Assembly (NCBI GenBank): GCA_024398075.1
Contig: JAKSJM010000021.1
Location: forward strand, 1 to 43,361
Direction of reading: 5' to 3'
DNA length: 43,361 bases
DNA from: Bacteroidales bacterium
GTDB taxonomy: Bacteria > Bacteroidota > Bacteroidia > Bacteroidales > UBA932
Positions 40,467 to 43,361 of this stretch are shown one piece after another (within the stretch, counting starts at the first letter, position 1; each line of letters begins with the position of its first letter). The notes beneath the pieces are model-generated. The model did no database searches. It saw nothing but the letters and a program-made list of their open reading frames with translations, and was not told the origin of the DNA. Both the position numbers and the translations under genes were made by a program.

Positions 40467-43214
40467 ATGAAAAGAATTATTCGCATCCTGGGCATGATGG
40501 TGGCAGCCACCCTCACCCTTACCAATTGTAATAAAGTTTCTTCAATTGAGGAACCAGCAGCTAAGCTCTTCACTATCAGAGCAAATACTGGTGCCGACTC
40601 GAAGACCACAAATGATGGCATGCACACTCTGTGGGCAGAGAATGACGAGGTTTCGCTTCTCTATGCTCCTGCAGGTACAGATGTTACCTCTGAGTTCACA
40701 AATGTTCAGATGACCATCGCCTCTGGCGCTGGCACTTCATCAGCAGAGTTCACCGGAAAGGCTACACTCTCTGGGTCAAATGATTTCTACGCCATCTATC
40801 CTTATTCAGATAAGCACAAGATTCCTGGACAGCGTAATTCAGGCTACATCTATGTGGGCAACAAGAATGGCGTGACTCAGAATGGCTATGACAGCATGGC
40901 ACATCTTTCAGGATCGAACTGCCCTATGTATGGCGTCGCTCTTGACAATGATGACGAGACCATCCCAGAGTTCTCTATGAAGCAGCTTGCTTCGGTGATG
41001 GAGCTCAACATTAAGAATGAGAGCGGCTCTGAGATCGTCATCACCAAGGTAGAGGTTGAAGCCTCAGAGGACATCGTTGGATCATACTACATCGACATCG
41101 CTAGCGCTACCCCTGTCTATACCGCATCAGGTGCAAACTATGTATCAAAAGTGGGTATTGTCAATGTGACCGCGGACGCTGATGTAGCCAATGGCTCTAC
41201 AGTGAAGGTTTACCTTCCTATCAAGCCTTACACCCAGGCTCAGGGCACCCCACTCAAGGTGACTTTGACTGCCAATGTATCTGGTTCCGCACAGACTGCG
41301 ACTGTCAATGTGACCGCGTCTGCTGATGCAGCCAAGCGTACATTCCACGCAGGAAAGATCAAGAGAGTCCCTGTCTCTGTATCATCATTCGAGGCTGTAA
41401 CTCCTTCTGGAACCACCCTCGCAGACCTCGTGGCTGTAGCAGGCACACTTGCTTCAAACACAACATCTTCAGACACATACACTGTGGATGAGGTTAGAGT
41501 CCTCGCCAAAAATGGCTCGAATGTCGTTATCGAGGATGATACTGACATCATGGTGTACTATGGATCAAATTCTGTGGCTGCAGGTGATATCGCTTCTGTG
41601 ACGGGTAAGGTAAAGAATCAGTATTGCACACCTGAGATTGTCAATGGTAAAATCGCCAAGAGTGGAACATTCACTCCTGACTATTCTCACCCAGCCACAT
41701 TCAATGCTACTTCTTTCAAGGAAACTTATGACGCAAACCAGATCGTAGACATTACGCTTGTCACATTTACTGGCGAACTTGACGCAGAAGGCAAGTATGT
41801 CGCTATCGACGGCACATCCCTCAAGTCCGCTGTTTATGGAATCGACGCTACCCTCAAGGGCAAGAGAGTTGTAGTCGTAGGTTATCCTATCGGTGTCGGA
41901 TCTGCTCCAAATGGAAACCCTATCAACTTCGTTCCTGTGTCTGTAGAGGAAGAAGGCGGAGTAACCCCTCCACCTGCTACAGGAAGCCAGATCAGTGATC
42001 TCATCAGCGTAGCTGCATCTCTCGCAAAGAGTGCTACTTCTACAGAGTCATATACTGTTGAGAACGCTAAGGTGATGGCTATCAATGGTAAAAATGCTGT
42101 CGTTCAGGATGCTACTGGTATCATTCTTTACTATGGTACTCTCACTGACATCACAGTTGGTGACGTCGTTACCATGACAGGAAAAGTTCAAAATTACTAT
42201 TATACTCCAGAGGTTACTAGTGGTTCGCTTACGAAGACAGGCACCTTTACTCCTGACTACTCTGGTGCATCTACATCATTCAGTTCTGATATATTCAAGG
42301 CTACCTATGCCGCGAATCAGCAGCTTGCCATCACTCTTGCTACTGTAACTGGTCAGTTCAGTGCAGATGGAAAGACGCTTACTGTTGATGGACAGACTGT
42401 AGAGTATGCGCCATATGGTACTACAGCGTATGCAAACAAGACTGCAGAAGTTACTGGTTATGCAATTGGCGTAAGCTCACCTGATTCAGGAGAAAAGATC
42501 AATTTCATCCCGGTATTAGTGAATGAGGTGGCTTCTCCACAGGTTGTTGTTTCTCCTTCTAATCTTTCATGGAGCGCAACTGATACAAGTACAAAGACTG
42601 TAACTGTAGTATGTGGCAATGACTGGACTGTTACTGGTGCTCCATCATGGCTTACAGTCACAAAGGTTGATGCTACCAGCTTTACAGTAACTCCTACAGC
42701 AAACACTGGTGCATCTAGAAATGCTACACTCACTGTTACAAATAGTGCAAATTCTTCTTACACAGCGACTGTTTCTGTTTCTCAGGGTTCTGCTTTAGAT
42801 AAGACTTATTTGTGGACTACTGCTGCAGGTCAGGTTACTGCTGCTGCTGGTAGTGTGACGGTTTCAAACGTTAAGTGGGACTTCTCTGCTGCCACATACA
42901 TAGGTTTTGAATCTGCAAATTCAGCACGTGGACTTCAGATAGGCTCTTCAAATAAGCCTCAAACTTCAGAGTGGACACTTTCTACAGATCAAATCAGTGG
43001 TACTATTAAATCAGTTAAGGTGAATGCTTGTACTGGCGGTTCTGCTACGCTTTCAATTTCAGTAGGAGGTGTGTCATATCTTTCAGCCACATCGCTAACC
43101 TCTACGACGACTGCATATACAGGAACTGGCTCGTCATCTGGTACGATTGTTATCACTATGCAAGCTGGAACAAAGGCTATGTACATAAAGTCAATAGAGA
43201 TAGTATATAACTAA
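40467..43214 (+). CDS. Multidomain surface lipoprotein: fimbrillin-like, duplicated domain, BACON
   Basis: The chosen start gives a 915-aa protein with a lipoprotein-like signal (MMVAATLTLTNC). Residues about 25-310 resemble Mfa-like/fimbrillin N-terminal domains (WAENDEVSLLYAPAG, DFYAIYPYSD, GKIKRVPVSV). Two copies of one 180-residue domain follow at about 315-495 and 508-690. Each starts (L/I)SDL(V/I)SVA-like and has YTVD/EN-V-V-NG, IMVYYG/IILYYG, GTFTPDYS and INF-PV. A BACON-type module (about 692-773, VSPSNLSWSATDT to VSVSQGS) and a beta-rich C-terminal domain complete the protein. Surface adhesion or ligand binding is inferred. The long in-frame extension back to 40344 overlaps the small gene and is rejected. 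Confidence 0.8.
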   Translation: MKRIIRILGMMVAATLTLTNCNKVSSIEEPAAKLFTIRANTGADSKTTNDGMHTLWAENDEVSLLYAPAGTDVTSEFTNVQMTIASGAGTSSAEFTGKATLSGSNDFYAIYPYSDKHKIPGQRNSGYIYVGNKNGVTQNGYDSMAHLSGSNCPMYGVALDNDDETIPEFSMKQLASVMELNIKNESGSEIVITKVEVEASEDIVGSYYIDIASATPVYTASGANYVSKVGIVNVTADADVANGSTVKVYLPIKPYTQAQGTPLKVTLTANVSGSAQTATVNVTASADAAKRTFHAGKIKRVPVSVSSFEAVTPSGTTLADLVAVAGTLASNTTSSDTYTVDEVRVLAKNGSNVVIEDDTDIMVYYGSNSVAAGDIASVTGKVKNQYCTPEIVNGKIAKSGTFTPDYSHPATFNATSFKETYDANQIVDITLVTFTGELDAEGKYVAIDGTSLKSAVYGIDATLKGKRVVVVGYPIGVGSAPNGNPINFVPVSVEEEGGVTPPPATGSQISDLISVAASLAKSATSTESYTVENAKVMAINGKNAVVQDATGIILYYGTLTDITVGDVVTMTGKVQNYYYTPEVTSGSLTKTGTFTPDYSGASTSFSSDIFKATYAANQQLAITLATVTGQFSADGKTLTVDGQTVEYAPYGTTAYANKTAEVTGYAIGVSSPDSGEKINFIPVLVNEVASPQVVVSPSNLSWSATDTSTKTVTVVCGNDWTVTGAPSWLTVTKVDATSFTVTPTANTGASRNATLTVTNSANSSYTATVSVSQGSALDKTYLWTTAAGQVTAAAGSVTVSNVKWDFSAATYIGFESANSARGLQIGSSNKPQTSEWTLSTDQISGTIKSVKVNACTGGSATLSISVGGVSYLSATSLTSTTTAYTGTGSSSGTIVITMQAGTKAMYIKSIEIVYN

Positions 43215-43235
43215 TCACTTTAGTTCTTTTATAAT

Positions 43236-43269
43236 CAAGGCTGGCCGATAGGTCAGCCTTGTTTTTTTT
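43236..43269 (+). terminator. Rho-independent terminator after the fimbrillin-like gene
   Basis: CAAGGCTG (43236-43243) pairs with CAGCCTTG (43254-43261). The inner G-T wobble and CC/GG pairs close a GATA loop, and eight T residues follow directly. It ends the small-protein/lipoprotein transcript 21 bp after the stop codon. Confidence 0.92.
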
Positions 43270-43286
43270 ATCCAAAGATTTAGTCG

Positions 43287-43294
43287 TACCTTTG
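43287..43294 (+). promoter_or_regulatory. Putative -7 promoter element for the gene at the window end
   Basis: TACCTTTG matches TAnnTTTG exactly and ends 20 bases before the ATG at 43315. A CTTG at 43258-43261 lies 25 bases upstream, too far for a standard -33 box and inside the terminator stem, so only the -7 element is proposed. Confidence 0.5.
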
Positions 43295-43314
43295 CAGGCC
43301 CAAATACGCGCAGA

Positions 43315-43361
43315 ATGAAAGTCGAACTGTCTGGACATTATGGATATGGACGCATCGTGAA
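43315..43361 (+). CDS. Partial CDS, start of a probable MATE-family transporter
   Basis: Only 15 complete codons are in the window (MKVELSGHYGYGRIV). The short polar start with LSGHYGY and a following RIV resembles the N-terminus of MATE-family drug/sodium antiporters in Bacteroidota, which begin with similar LS-H-x-Y segments before the first helix. A promoter-like -7 element and a terminator just upstream support a true gene start. The family guess is weak because no membrane helix is visible. Confidence 0.4.
   Translation, partial: MKVELSGHYGYGRIV

Noticed and set aside
1-43361. Insertion sequences, prophage, toxin-antitoxin or anti-phage defence genes
   Set aside because: No transposase, integrase, structural phage gene, toxin-antitoxin pair or recognised defence domain is present; SbcCD is a housekeeping repair complex here.

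Overview
The window looks like a chromosomal segment of a member of the Bacteroidota, most likely order Bacteroidales. The reasons are a SusC/SusD pair with BACON, DUF4843-type and PKD-like lipoproteins, a UpxY-type NusG paralogue heading a capsule locus, a fimbrillin-like lipoprotein, and -7 elements of the TAnnTTTG type instead of sigma-70 boxes. The genus cannot be fixed from what I see. No tRNA, rRNA, transposase, integrase or CRISPR array is visible.

Layout. 1-222: a GC-rich palindromic tandem repeat before sbcD. 223-5789 (+): sbcD, sbcC and an alkaline phosphatase. 5779-7820 (-): an NhaC-type antiporter and an uncharacterised small protein, whose 3' end overlaps the phosphatase convergently by 11 bp. 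7857-10625 (-): a solitary TonB-dependent-receptor-like barrel with its own promoter. 10642-19771 (-): a five-gene operon susC-susD-DUF4843-PKD-like lipoprotein-BACON lipoprotein, bounded by a clear promoter and terminator and containing no carbohydrate-active enzyme or protease.

19772-36805 (+): a complete Wzx/Wzy-type surface polysaccharide locus. It begins with a upxY antiterminator gene, followed by a leader with a 25-codon ORF that stops two bases before a hairpin. Then come capF, capG and capE (three enzymes that together make UDP-N-acetyl-L-fucosamine from UDP-GlcNAc), four GT4-like glycosyltransferases (one WbuB-like, a family linked to L-FucNAc transfer), flippase, polymerase, a WecA-like initiating phosphosugar transferase, an O-acyltransferase-3 protein, and the export pair Wza/Wzc. 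The expected product is an L-FucNAc-containing, probably O-acetylated capsule or exopolysaccharide. A secreted esterase follows Wzc by one base, and then a small outer-membrane barrel closes with a terminator at 38281-38307.

38314-40244 (+): a PF14907-type nucleotidyltransferase overlapping dapF. 40253-43269 (+): a promoter, an unannotated 44-codon Cys-containing small protein, a 915-aa multidomain lipoprotein (fimbrillin-like domain, two copies of a repeated domain, BACON, C-terminal beta domain) and a terminator. 43315-end: the start of a probable MATE transporter.

The points most worth a second look are the leader-ORF/hairpin arrangement behind upxY, the 44-aa protein in front of the fimbrillin-like lipoprotein, the enzyme-free SusCD operon, the tyrosine-repeat tail of Wzc, and short very GC-rich patches inside otherwise average genes.
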